Assembly: GCA_023388315.1 (NCBI GenBank)
Contig: JAEWGM010000028.1
Span: forward strand, 62,001-126,000
Reading direction: 5' to 3'
Length of the DNA stretch: 64,000 nt
DNA from: Bacteroidota bacterium
GTDB lineage: Bacteria; Bacteroidota; Bacteroidia; Bacteroidales; Dysgonomonadaceae
The position numbers were made by a program, and so were the translations under genes. Positions 48,163 to 56,404 of the stretch are shown here, piece after piece (the stretch's first letter is position 1; each line of letters starts with the position of its first letter). The notes below the pieces were generated by a model that was not told where the DNA came from, ran no database searches, and saw only the letters and a list, made by a program, of their open reading frames with translations.

Positions 48163-48256
48163 CTCAACGCTCAACGCCCAGTGCTCCTTGCTCAACGCCC
48201 AATGCCCAACGCTCAACGCTCAACGCCCAATGCTCAATGCTCAACGCTCCTTGCCC
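48163..48256. repeat. Degenerate CTCAACGC/CCCAATGC array
   Basis: About ten near-copies of an 8-10 bp unit (CTCAACGC, CCCAACG, CTCAATGC) occur in tandem between ccsA and resB. The last codons and the stop of the resB-like gene (48,241-48,243) lie inside the array, so repeat changes can alter the protein C-terminus. Confidence 0.8.
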
Positions 48257-49518
48257 AATACCCGTTTCGGCCCGACAATAAACAAAAACAACGCGCCGGC
48301 AAGCAGCATGAAAATACCCGCATACACCACCTTGATCCACGGGTCGCGGACGAGTTCAAAAACGCTGGTGTCGGAATATTTTCCTTTTCTTTCGTCGTAG
48401 CTATATTGATAAATAATCCAATCTTCCACTGAAAGCGGCTTGTTTACTTCAATTTCCGCTTTCTTTGAGCGTCCCGATTCTGTATATACCGTAACGTGGG
48501 ATGTGTATTTTTTCACCTCTTGCACAGGCATGGCTACCGCGGTTCCATCATCCAAATACACCAAATTGTGCGGAAACATATAGCTGCCATTGGTTACCCA
48601 GCCTTCAACCGTGTTCTCCTGCCCGGGAGATGTGACACGCACTTTAATGGCTGTAGCGGCGCCTTCCATCAGAATGGGCATAACGCTCACGGCGTTGGAG
48701 TCGCGCACAATGCCCGCGTTGGGCAAGTAATCGATTATCTCGATAGTGTTGCCCGCAAGAGTGGTCGTTTTACCCACTCCCTCAAACATATAGCTTTGCG
48801 GACGGCCCTCGGGAAGCATTTTTCCTGTGTTGGCATCAATTATCACGAGTTTAGGTGGATACTCTTCAATCATAAATGAGTCTAATTCAATGGCGAGAGA
48901 CAGTTCTTTTGTATTCCCTGTCTTATCGTTGGCGCGCCATTCCACGTTTCCTTCGCTCACCACCATGGTTAAGCGCTCCATATCGGCACTGCCTAACATA
49001 CCTGCCAACAAGGCGATGAATAGCCCGGCGTGGTTCAAGTAAAAACCGATGTCGCGTAAGGAGAACTTTTGCTGTGTGCGGCGCAGGGTGGCTAATCCCA
49101 AAATAATCAACACATAAAAAGAAACCAGCACAAAAGCCCACGACGACGTCATTTGATGCCAGCCCAATTTGCCTAAAATGGTTGCCGGAATCTGGCTTTC
49201 GGGTGTTTGTCCGCCCATTTGAGGCGTTAAGCCCAAAATGACAATGAGCGCGAGCCAAATTGCCAACGCGGGAATGGTGGCGCGCACCCCCGACAGCCAT
49301 AGAATAAACGATTTCCGCTTGAAAACAAGGTACACAAAAAGAAGCCCTACAGTAAAGAGGGCTCCTAATATAATGTTCACGGGATTGGCGAAGAACTCGG
49401 TTTTAATGTTTCCCAAGGTGAACTGTAACATCAAGCCGGCAATGGCAATGCCCGATGCTACAATAAAACCTTCGGTGTAGCCCCACGGTTTCTCCCAAAT
49501 TTTTTTATCATTACTCAT
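48241..49518 (-). CDS. ResB/Ccs1-like cytochrome c biogenesis protein
   Basis: 425 residues with four TM segments, three near the N-terminus (EGFIVASGIAIAGLMLQF; IILGALFTVGLLFVYLVF; SGVRATIPALAIWLALIVIL), one before a long periplasmic domain, and one at the C-terminus (VVYAGIFMLLAGALFLFIVG). The periplasmic domain contains the ResB-like FYLNHAGLFIALLAGMLGSA segment upstream. It pairs with CcsA for system II cytochrome c maturation. It lies 50 bp after nrfA. The C-terminal tail GPKRVLGKER is encoded in a repeat array. Confidence 0.85.
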   Translation of the reverse strand: MSNDKKIWEKPWGYTEGFIVASGIAIAGLMLQFTLGNIKTEFFANPVNIILGALFTVGLLFVYLVFKRKSFILWLSGVRATIPALAIWLALIVILGLTPQMGGQTPESQIPATILGKLGWHQMTSSWAFVLVSFYVLIILGLATLRRTQQKFSLRDIGFYLNHAGLFIALLAGMLGSADMERLTMVVSEGNVEWRANDKTGNTKELSLAIELDSFMIEEYPPKLVIIDANTGKMLPEGRPQSYMFEGVGKTTTLAGNTIEIIDYLPNAGIVRDSNAVSVMPILMEGAATAIKVRVTSPGQENTVEGWVTNGSYMFPHNLVYLDDGTAVAMPVQEVKKYTSHVTVYTESGRSKKAEIEVNKPLSVEDWIIYQYSYDERKGKYSDTSVFELVRDPWIKVVYAGIFMLLAGALFLFIVGPKRVLGKER

Positions 49519-49568
49519 TCAGTGATTTTCAATTGTTATTCAGTTGATGTTCGATGGCTATTCGGTTG

Positions 49569-51068
49569 TTATCTTCTGCTTACCAACCGATTGTTGTTTT
49601 TTGCCGTTTCCAGCCATTTTGGAACAACCGTTTCTTGAAATTGCTTTTTATCGCTTCTTTCTTTGTCCATATCCAAACCGATGTATTGTTGCGCTTTGGC
49701 TTTGGTTGAAATATCAGGCATCGGTACCTTTCCGGTGTATCCGTTTTGAGCCAGCACTTGCGCGATAGCGAAGCGTGCTTTGTGCGCCCTGTCCAAACTG
49801 TGCGATAAAATGCGCTGAAACTCAACAGGTGAGTGGAACGAGCCGCCGTGCGAGGCAACGGCATAATCCCAACACCATTGCGATTGGCGAATAAGTTGCA
49901 ACGCCTCTTGCATTTGAGCTTCGGTGGCGCCTTTTTCCCACGCGAATTGCGCTTCGATGTGTGCTGCTGCCAGTTCTTTTTCTACCAAGTTGCGAATTTC
50001 AATCGCGCTACGCTGACGTTGATACACTGCTTCGCGAAGGTCTTCTTCCGTTTCGCGGTGACAAACCTGACAGGTGCTGTTGATGTTCGCGAGCGGGCTT
50101 TGTACGTGGTGGTTGCTGTATTTAATGCCGCCTTCCGAAACGTATGGCATATGGCAGTCGGCACACGTTACGCCGCGTTGCGCGTGAATGCCGGTCATAT
50201 ATATTTCATAATCGGGGTGTTGCGCTTTAATAATGGGCGCACGGCTCAGAGTGTGGGTGTAGTCCGCAAACTGAATGCTGTCGTAATATTGCTCCGCTCC
50301 TTCCATCGATAAGCCGTTGTGCCAAGGGAAAATCAGGTATTTGCCTTCGGGCGTAAAGTAATACTCCACGTGACACTGTGCGCAAGCCAATGCGCGCATA
50401 TCTTGGTGCGTAGCGTCTTTAATATCCAATCCCATGCTTTGGTAACCCTCTATGAGCGCGGGGCGGGAAATTTTCAGATCCATTGTTTCGGCTTCATGGC
50501 AATCGGCACAGCCAATGGGGTTTACTACCTCGTGTCCCCAGTGCGCCCACGTTTGATTGTAGAATTCGGCAATGCCCACCGAGTCCATTAATCGGGGAAC
50601 ATCGGGGCTTTTGCAGGTCCAGCACGTGGCCGGTTGCGGCCCGGCATCGGGCGTCATGGGCGCGCCCACCCGCAAGGTGTGGTGCACATCTTCCACGGCG
50701 TGCATATGGCCTCGTGGCGTTCCGTAGTCTTTTGAGAAAGCATATCCTGCCCACAAAACAACCATTTCGGGACGTTCTGCCAGCACATCCACCACGGAGC
50801 TTCCGTTGAACTCGCTTTGGAATGTTGTGTCGGCCGTTTTTATCCACGATTCATATTGACGAGGATAGTTTTCCGCGAATATTTCGTTGCGGGATTCTAT
50901 GCCGGTAATTTCAATTTTCTTGTTGTTCATTACGCTGGCAATTTCAGCGCGCCGTTGTGTGATGGATGCGGCAAGCATCCCAAGGAGAAACACAACTCCC
51001 ATGGTAACAAAAAATAAAAGCCAGCCAACCCACGGCTTCATTTTGTCGTTATGTCTGTATCTGTTCAT
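49569..51068 (-). CDS. nrfA: Ammonia-forming cytochrome c nitrite reductase
   Basis: 499 residues with an N-terminal signal anchor (WVGWLLFFVTMGVVFLLGML). Five heme sites are present: the catalytic CWTCK (about residue 147), then CADCHE, CAQCH, CADCH and CQVCH. The Lys in CWTCK is the NrfA-specific proximal ligand. It reduces nitrite to ammonium with six electrons in the periplasm, receiving electrons from NrfH. It follows nrfH by 37 bp and precedes the resB/ccsA genes, which make the cofactor attachment self-contained in one operon. Confidence 0.97.
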   Translation of the reverse strand: MNRYRHNDKMKPWVGWLLFFVTMGVVFLLGMLAASITQRRAEIASVMNNKKIEITGIESRNEIFAENYPRQYESWIKTADTTFQSEFNGSSVVDVLAERPEMVVLWAGYAFSKDYGTPRGHMHAVEDVHHTLRVGAPMTPDAGPQPATCWTCKSPDVPRLMDSVGIAEFYNQTWAHWGHEVVNPIGCADCHEAETMDLKISRPALIEGYQSMGLDIKDATHQDMRALACAQCHVEYYFTPEGKYLIFPWHNGLSMEGAEQYYDSIQFADYTHTLSRAPIIKAQHPDYEIYMTGIHAQRGVTCADCHMPYVSEGGIKYSNHHVQSPLANINSTCQVCHRETEEDLREAVYQRQRSAIEIRNLVEKELAAAHIEAQFAWEKGATEAQMQEALQLIRQSQWCWDYAVASHGGSFHSPVEFQRILSHSLDRAHKARFAIAQVLAQNGYTGKVPMPDISTKAKAQQYIGLDMDKERSDKKQFQETVVPKWLETAKNNNRLVSRR

Positions 51069-51105
51069 AGTGGCTATAAATTTGTTAGTTATTTATATTC
51101 TTGTT

Positions 51106-51696
51106 TTATTTTACCATTTTATCGAGCCATTCCGGCACATTTGATTTGGGCAACGGCACACGGGCGTGCGGCGTTGACGATAGTGAGCGGGTGCGCGTGT
51201 GGGGTACATCGCGATGACAATCCCAGCAAGCGTTTCCTTTCATTTCCTTTATATCTTTAAATCCCATTCTTCCGGTTTTTACAAACTCGGTGTTCAGTTG
51301 CGTGTGACAACGAATGCAGTTGTCCATAATTACTTTTGAACTCGCGTCTATTGTTTGCAACGCCTGTGCCTCACCACGAAGGGTGAAAACGGCAGAGTGC
51401 CGCAATCCGTCTTTTGCTTTGAAAAAATATTTATTGAGTACGTTGTTGTGTGGCACGTGGCAATCGTTGCAATTGGTGTTGCGGCCGTGCGAACTGTGCA
51501 TCCAGGTGGCGTAATAAGGCGCCATAATGTGGCAGTTTACACACGTTGCCGGGTCATCTGAAAGATAACTGTATGCGCGCGAGGCAAAAAAAGTGTAAAT
51601 AAAAAGGCCTACAAAAGCACCGGTTATGATGATGGCGGGATATCTCCATCCTCCCCGGGGCCTTACTTCGGACCATATGTGTTGTAATTTTCCCAT
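51106..51696 (-). CDS. nrfH: NrfH tetraheme quinol dehydrogenase
   Basis: 196 residues from ATG 51,696 (MGKLQHIWSEVRP); a longer frame to 51,723 adds nine unlikely residues. One TM anchor (IIITGAFVGLFIYTFFA) is followed by four heme motifs: CVNCH, CNDCH, CIRCH and CWDCH. It oxidises menaquinol and passes electrons to NrfA. First gene of the nrf operon; the Crp/Fnr gene is divergent, and an 18-bp palindrome lies between them. Confidence 0.93.
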   Translation of the reverse strand: MGKLQHIWSEVRPRGGWRYPAIIITGAFVGLFIYTFFASRAYSYLSDDPATCVNCHIMAPYYATWMHSSHGRNTNCNDCHVPHNNVLNKYFFKAKDGLRHSAVFTLRGEAQALQTIDASSKVIMDNCIRCHTQLNTEFVKTGRMGFKDIKEMKGNACWDCHRDVPHTRTRSLSSTPHARVPLPKSNVPEWLDKMVK

Positions 51697-51764
51697 GATG
51701 CTTAAAAATATATTTCGTAACAAAGAAAATCTATTGCAAATAAACGGATTAATTCACAAAAAAA

Positions 51765-51782
51765 CCGTAATAATTATGACGG
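51765..51782. promoter_or_regulatory. Near-perfect 18-bp palindrome between nrfH and the Crp/Fnr gene
   Basis: CCGTAATAATTATGACGG reads the same on both strands at 16 of 18 positions. It lies centrally in the divergent intergenic region (51,697-51,844) and is a candidate operator for the adjacent Crp/Fnr-family regulator. It does not match the Escherichia coli FNR or CRP consensus. Confidence 0.5.
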
Positions 51783-51844
51783 AAACCAAAATAATAGTAC
51801 ATTCGTAGTTAACAAATGAACTTTTTTGCTAAAGCTCTGATTTT

Positions 51845-52525
51845 ATGAATTACGGCCCCCCTTCATATGTGAAGTCCATTTTTCAATGCCCTTTGTGCGA
51901 CTCCATTCCCAAAAGTAAGCGCGACGCGTTCTTAACGGATATACGGTACACCGTGAAAAGATACGACAAAAACGACGTGATTGTACACCAAGACGCCGTG
52001 TATGATTTTTTGTATATCCTTATAAAAGGGGAGATTAGCACGGAAATGGCCGATGAGAAGGGCGATTTCATGAAAATTGAAAACATTAAAGCGCCGAACC
52101 CGCTGGCTACCGGTTTTTTGTTTGCCACAAACAACCTTTCGCCCGTAACGGCCATTGCTAAAACGGAATGTACGGTGGTGGTTATCCCAAAAGAAAATGT
52201 GTATTATTTAATGACCGAGTACGAAGAATTCATGAAAGCCTTCCTGGCATATATTTCCAATAAACTGGCTTTTCTGTCGGAAAAGCTTCGCTTAGTGTCC
52301 TTGCGTTCCATTCGTGCCAAGGTGGCGTATTATTTGCTGAAAGAATCCAAAGGGAAAAGTAGTTTTGAACTGAAAATGTCCAAAGAACAGTTGGCTCGAT
52401 TGTTTAGTGTGTCTCGCCCAGCGCTGGTGAATGTGATGATGCAAATGGACACCGAAGGCGTCATTACGGTGGAAAGGCGAAAAATTACCATTCACAACAG
52501 GGCGCGTCTGCAAAAAATGTTTTAA
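51845..52525 (+). CDS. Crp/Fnr-family transcriptional regulator
   Basis: 226 residues. The N-terminus has a CPLC pair (about 15-18) and then a cyclic-nucleotide-type beta-roll (VIVHQDAVYDFLYILIKGEI, ending CTVVVIPKENVYYLM). The C-terminal wHTH is MSKEQLARLFSVSRPALVNV. With only two N-terminal cysteines, a 4Fe-4S FNR cluster is not clearly supported. Divergent to the nrf operon, it is the likely regulator of nitrite ammonification, of the HcpR type known in Bacteroidota (inference). Its stop shares the palindrome TTAA with the glsB stop on the other strand. Confidence 0.85.
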   Translation: MNYGPPSYVKSIFQCPLCDSIPKSKRDAFLTDIRYTVKRYDKNDVIVHQDAVYDFLYILIKGEISTEMADEKGDFMKIENIKAPNPLATGFLFATNNLSPVTAIAKTECTVVVIPKENVYYLMTEYEEFMKAFLAYISNKLAFLSEKLRLVSLRSIRAKVAYYLLKESKGKSSFELKMSKEQLARLFSVSRPALVNVMMQMDTEGVITVERRKITIHNRARLQKMF

Positions 52526-53571
52526 CGTCTCCGCCTTCTTCTCTTTATATTGAGTTTCAGCTTCGGCATTTTTACTTTTCTTTTTCTTGTGCTGTTGGTA
52601 GAAATAGTGCGTTTCAAACGCAAAAGAAAGCGCTTGCTGGGATTGCTTTTGAGATAAGATTCAATGTGACGGGCACGCTTTTCTTCCAAGATTTGGTCAA
52701 TTTCAATCAGGATACCCGATTCTTCCACATCGCCAAACTCATCGTTTATGGCGGTCCCGAAAAAGCGCATGTAAGGCGATAGGCTCATATAGGCGTTAAT
52801 GAGCGGTGGAATATTGTAGCCCAGAGCGCGCACTTCTTTGTTTAATATTTTGTAATCTTCCTTGAAGTTCTTTCCTGTAAAAAGCCTTTTCATTTTTGTT
52901 GTGTCTATCTCCGTTTCCAACGGATGAACGGGCGTAACAAGCTTGTCTTTATCGGGAAAATGCTTGCTCAAGAAATACAAAATCATGTTGCGGGCATCTT
53001 TGTTGTACGTGCCATACATGGTCACTTTTCCAAAGAAATATTTAATTTCGGGGTCAATCACCGTGAGCGCGCCCAGCCCGTCCCACAGGTTGTCGAGCGC
53101 GAAAATTCCTTTCCTGCCAAGCAGGGTTGATTGGTATTCCAGCGAAACAAACGAGCGCCCCAATTCCACCGTGTAGGGCAGAAAATCGTTGACAAATTCT
53201 TCGGAAAAGTTCAGCAGGTGCGCGGTTGCCAGCATCGGTTTGCCGTTCTCGTCAAATTCCACGTCCGATCCGCTGATGAAGCGATAGCCGCCCAAAATTT
53301 CTTCGTTTTCAGGGTCCCACACAATCAATTGACGGTAGGGCACCGGCATAATATCGTATTTGTCAATATCCGCTTCCAAGCCCGTTCCGCCGCCATAATA
53401 GCGGAAAGCAATTTCACGCAAGCGCCCCACCTCTTTCATCAGGTTGGGCGAGTCGTGACTGGTGAATACATAAATTTCGTTATTGGCTTTATTGGTGGCT
53501 CTTACGCGCTTTTGAACGGTGAGTTCGCTTTTTATGAGGTTTTTGTCAACAGGATCAATAATCTTTTCCAT
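52522..53571 (-). CDS. glsB: GlsB-like N-acyltransferase (glycine lipid/ornithine lipid type)
   Basis: 349 residues from ATG 53,571 (MEKIIDPVDKNLIKSEL); the frame to 53,619 runs back into the upstream gene. The GNAT-like OlsB/GlsB core is visible: MKEVGRLREIAFRYYGGGTG, QLIVWDPENEEILGGYRFIS, and ELGRSFVSLEYQS. A very basic tail of lysines and six final arginines ends the protein. In Bacteroides thetaiotaomicron GlsB adds a 3-hydroxy fatty acid to the glycine amine in glycine-lipid synthesis. The upstream O-acyltransferase gene completes the pathway. Confidence 0.85.
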   Translation of the reverse strand: MEKIIDPVDKNLIKSELTVQKRVRATNKANNEIYVFTSHDSPNLMKEVGRLREIAFRYYGGGTGLEADIDKYDIMPVPYRQLIVWDPENEEILGGYRFISGSDVEFDENGKPMLATAHLLNFSEEFVNDFLPYTVELGRSFVSLEYQSTLLGRKGIFALDNLWDGLGALTVIDPEIKYFFGKVTMYGTYNKDARNMILYFLSKHFPDKDKLVTPVHPLETEIDTTKMKRLFTGKNFKEDYKILNKEVRALGYNIPPLINAYMSLSPYMRFFGTAINDEFGDVEESGILIEIDQILEEKRARHIESYLKSNPSKRFLLRLKRTISTNSTRKRKVKMPKLKLNIKRRRRRR

Positions 53572-53576
53572 TGTCT

Positions 53577-54401
53577 TCACTTTAAGGAATACACTATTTC
53601 TTTGATATGTTGTGCCCATTGCGTGGGCGTTTTTGATTTATCCAACGATTCAAACGGAATGGGATTGCCAAAGGTTACCGTAAACGTTTGATTGATGTTT
53701 TTGTACATCTCATCGGGCAAATAAATGAGCTCGATATTGAATTTCATTCCCGTGGCTTTTCTAATATTAGCGAAATTGTAAAAGAAATTGGAGTTTCGCC
53801 CTTCAAAATGCACGGGAATAATATCTCGTTTATATTCAACGGCTTTCATTACGAAATTTTTCATCCATTCCAAATCTTTTATCTCGCCTTTCTGCTTTCT
53901 GGAGCACAGTCCGGCGGGGAATGTAATGATTTGGTTGTCCGACGCGTATGCCTCGTTGATGGCTTTGGCCGAATCTTTTGCCTGAGCACCGTATTTGTTG
54001 ATGGGGACAAAAATGGGTTTCAGCGGCTCAATAAAATACAATACGTCGTTCACCAAATATTTTATTTTTCCATCGTATTTTTCGCCCAAGAGCGCCGACA
54101 AACAAATGCCGTCTAACCCGCCCAACGGATGGTTAGCGGCAAAAACAAACCTTCCTTCCGCCGGAATATTTTCTTCGCCTCTTGTTTTAATGGTTAGGTT
54201 AAATTCTTTATCAACCAGCGCGCGCATAAACTCCACGCCTTCAAGGCCGTGGTTGCGTTCTAATATGCCGTTGATGTCATCCTGATGCACCGTTTTTTTT
54301 AAGTAACGGATGAGGAATTTCGGTATCTTATTGTAGTGTTTCTTTGCTTTTGATTTTAGAACACCGTCAATATCAATTCTAAATGCATTTTTTGCACTCA
54401 T
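53577..54401 (-). CDS. glsA: GlsA-like O-acyltransferase (PlsC family)
   Basis: 274 residues from ATG 54,401 (MSAKNAFRIDIDGVLKSKAK), which a -7 box supports; the longer frame to 54,515 is unlikely. The acyltransferase motifs are FAANHPLGGLDGICLSALLG (NHxxxxD variant of HxxxxD), and IITFPAGLCSRKQKGEIKDL in the position of the glycerol-binding block. It would O-acylate N-acyl-glycine to give glycine lipids. It is 5 bp upstream of glsB, so both are co-transcribed. Confidence 0.85.
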   Translation of the reverse strand: MSAKNAFRIDIDGVLKSKAKKHYNKIPKFLIRYLKKTVHQDDINGILERNHGLEGVEFMRALVDKEFNLTIKTRGEENIPAEGRFVFAANHPLGGLDGICLSALLGEKYDGKIKYLVNDVLYFIEPLKPIFVPINKYGAQAKDSAKAINEAYASDNQIITFPAGLCSRKQKGEIKDLEWMKNFVMKAVEYKRDIIPVHFEGRNSNFFYNFANIRKATGMKFNIELIYLPDEMYKNINQTFTVTFGNPIPFESLDKSKTPTQWAQHIKEIVYSLK

Positions 54402-54422
54402 TCTATTTCTTCTACTTTCGCG

Positions 54423-54430
54423 CAAATATA
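54423..54430 (-). promoter_or_regulatory. Candidate -7 box of glsA-glsB
   Basis: On the minus strand TATATTTG (54,430-54,423) lies 21 bp before the ATG at 54,401, which supports that start over the longer frame. Confidence 0.5.
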
Positions 54431-54611
54431 CAAAACAATGCGCATTAAATGAAAGAGTGGATGCATTTTCTTCATTTCGAGAAAATAGAGGCAATTCGCC
54501 CCACTTTTTTAACATATGTCAACTTGCAGTAAATTAACGTGTTGTGGCTTTCTGTTTGCCTGTTGATAACTTTTTTAAAAATAATTGTGTAGAAATGTGG
54601 GGGAAAGTGGA

Positions 54612-54619
54612 TAATTTTG
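54612..54619 (+). promoter_or_regulatory. Candidate -7 box of the mra/division cluster
   Basis: TAATTTTG fits TAnnTTTG. It gives a leader of about 45 nt to the mraZ ATG at 54,668 and overlaps the spurious upstream frame start at 54,617. Confidence 0.5.
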
Positions 54620-54667
54620 TACTTTTACAGCGTTGAACGTTGTGTTCTTTTTGAAAAAGATAGAAAT

Positions 54668-55111
54668 ATGTTGCAGTTTTTGGGAAATATGGAAGCCAAA
54701 GCCGATGCAAAAGGACGCATTTTTGTGCCGGCACTCTTTCGTAAACGTCTTCAATTTGAGGAGGAGGAGTTTCTTGTGCTTCGCAAAGATATTTTTCAAG
54801 ATTGCCTTGTGTTGTATCCGGGAAGCGTGTGGGAGAAAGAAATTGAGCTTTTGCGCTCCCGATTGAACAAGTGGAACAAAGAACAGCAACAGGTTTTTCG
54901 TCAGTTTGTGCTCGACGCGGAAAGAATTGAAATGGACGCCAGCGGAAGAATTCTTATCCCGAAACGTTATTTGCAAATGGTTTCCATTGAAACCGATGTG
55001 CGTTTTCTTGGCGTGGATGAAACCATTGAGGTTTGGGCAAAAGAGAAATTGGAGGAGCCGTTGGTTCAGCCCGATGAGTTTGCCGCCAAGCTGCAGGAAT
55101 TGATGGAATAA
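54668..55111 (+). CDS. mraZ: MraZ transcriptional regulator
   Basis: 147 residues from ATG 54,668, which fits the family N-terminus (MLQFLGNMEAKADAKGRIF, then VPALFRKRL). The second SpoVT/AbrB-like half has MDASGRILIPKRYLQMV. MraZ binds repeated sites upstream of its own operon and represses the division and cell-wall cluster. First gene of the plus-strand dcw operon; rsmH follows after 27 bp. Confidence 0.92.
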   Translation: MLQFLGNMEAKADAKGRIFVPALFRKRLQFEEEEFLVLRKDIFQDCLVLYPGSVWEKEIELLRSRLNKWNKEQQQVFRQFVLDAERIEMDASGRILIPKRYLQMVSIETDVRFLGVDETIEVWAKEKLEEPLVQPDEFAAKLQELME

Positions 55112-55138
55112 GTAAATGGAAAATTAAAAGTCGAAAAA

Positions 55139-56044
55139 ATGAAAACCGCCTATCATACACCCGCGCTGCTCAGCGAAAGTGTTAACGGATTAAATATCCG
55201 GACCAACGGTGTGTATGTGGATGTTACTTTTGGCGGCGGCGGCCATTCGCGTGAAATTTTGCGCTTGCTGGGCAATGAGGGCCGATTGTTGGCTTTCGAC
55301 CAAGATGAAAAGGCGGCTGAAAACGCCATTGCCGATTCTCGTTTTACGTTTGTGCGAAGCAATTTTAGGTTTTTAAAGAATTTTCTGCGGTATCACGATA
55401 TTGAAAAAGTGGATGGCGTGTTGGCCGACTTGGGCGTTTCCTCGCATCATTTCGACGATGCCGAGCGTGGCTTTTCGTTCCGGTTTTCGGGCGATTTGGA
55501 TATGCGAATGAACCGCGACGCGAAAAAAACGGCGGCCCAAATTCTGAATGAATATTCGGAAGAAAAACTTTCCGACCTGTTTTTTCACTACGGCGAGCTG
55601 AAAAACGCGCGCAAAATTGCATCAGAGGTTGTTGCCTTTCGGCAATCAGAACCGATACAAAACACCGCCCAATTGCTGCAAGTTTTGGAGCCGTTCACCC
55701 GAAAAGACCGAGAAAAGAAAACGTTGGCACAAGCTTTTCAAGCGCTTCGCATAGAGGTGAACAACGAAATGTCGGCACTAACGGATATGCTCACGCAAGC
55801 ATTGGAAGTGCTTACGCCCGGCGGCCGTTTGAGCGTAATATCGTATCACTCGCTCGAAGACCGGTTGGTGAAAAACTTTTTCCGTACAGGAAATTTTGAG
55901 GGCGAACTTGTGAAAGATTTTTTCGGAAACGTGGAAACGCCGTTCGAATTGGTGAATCGCAAAGTGATTGTCGCTTCAGAAGAAGAACAGCAAAGAAATC
56001 CTCGCTCACGCAGCGCCAAGTTGCGCGTGGCGGAGAAGAAATAA
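55139..56044 (+). CDS. rsmH: 16S rRNA (cytosine1402-N4)-methyltransferase
   Basis: 301 residues. SAM-binding motifs are VYVDVTFGGGGHSREILRLL and LLAFDQDEKAAENAIA; DGVLADLGVSSHHFDDAERG and YHSLEDRLVKNFFR are family signatures. It methylates 16S rRNA C1402 in the cytosol. It keeps its usual place between mraZ and ftsL; ftsL begins 6 bp downstream. Confidence 0.95.
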   Translation: MKTAYHTPALLSESVNGLNIRTNGVYVDVTFGGGGHSREILRLLGNEGRLLAFDQDEKAAENAIADSRFTFVRSNFRFLKNFLRYHDIEKVDGVLADLGVSSHHFDDAERGFSFRFSGDLDMRMNRDAKKTAAQILNEYSEEKLSDLFFHYGELKNARKIASEVVAFRQSEPIQNTAQLLQVLEPFTRKDREKKTLAQAFQALRIEVNNEMSALTDMLTQALEVLTPGGRLSVISYHSLEDRLVKNFFRTGNFEGELVKDFFGNVETPFELVNRKVIVASEEEQQRNPRSRSAKLRVAEKK

Positions 56045-56050
56045 ACGGAA

Positions 56051-56383
56051 ATGAAAATAAGATTCGATAACATAAGAAAATCGTTTGTACATGTTTTTGG
56101 AGGAAGTGTTCTCACTGAGAATTTCTTCCTCAAAAACATGAAATTCATTGTTGTTGTTGTCGTTATCATTTTCATTTTTATCAGCCATCGCTACACGGTA
56201 TTGCAAAAAATGTCGGACGTGGAGCGCTTGCAACGCGAATTGAAAGACGCGAAATACGAATCGCTCACGTTCTCATCGAGCCTCACCGAGGCAAGCCGAC
56301 AAGGGCAAATAGAGAAACGGGTGCAGGAAGCCGGATTGGAATTGCAGGTGACAAACGAGCCTGTGTATCGAATTCAAAAATAA
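56051..56383 (+). CDS. ftsL: FtsL-like division protein
   Basis: 110 residues: a short cytosolic N-terminus, one TM (MKFIVVVVVIIFIFISH), and a periplasmic coiled coil (LQKMSDVERLQRELKDAKYE). The sequence is weakly conserved in the family, but size, topology and place between rsmH and the class B PBP make FtsL the best call. It would form the FtsQLB-type scaffold that activates FtsWI at the septum. Confidence 0.8.
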   Translation: MKIRFDNIRKSFVHVFGGSVLTENFFLKNMKFIVVVVVIIFIFISHRYTVLQKMSDVERLQRELKDAKYESLTFSSSLTEASRQGQIEKRVQEAGLELQVTNEPVYRIQK

Positions 56384-56404
56384 AGCGTATCTATTTTTAA
56401 GGAG

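Noticed and set aside
47249..48256. CRISPR arrays
   Set aside because: The units are only about 8-10 bp, directly adjacent and degenerate, without unique spacers or cas genes.
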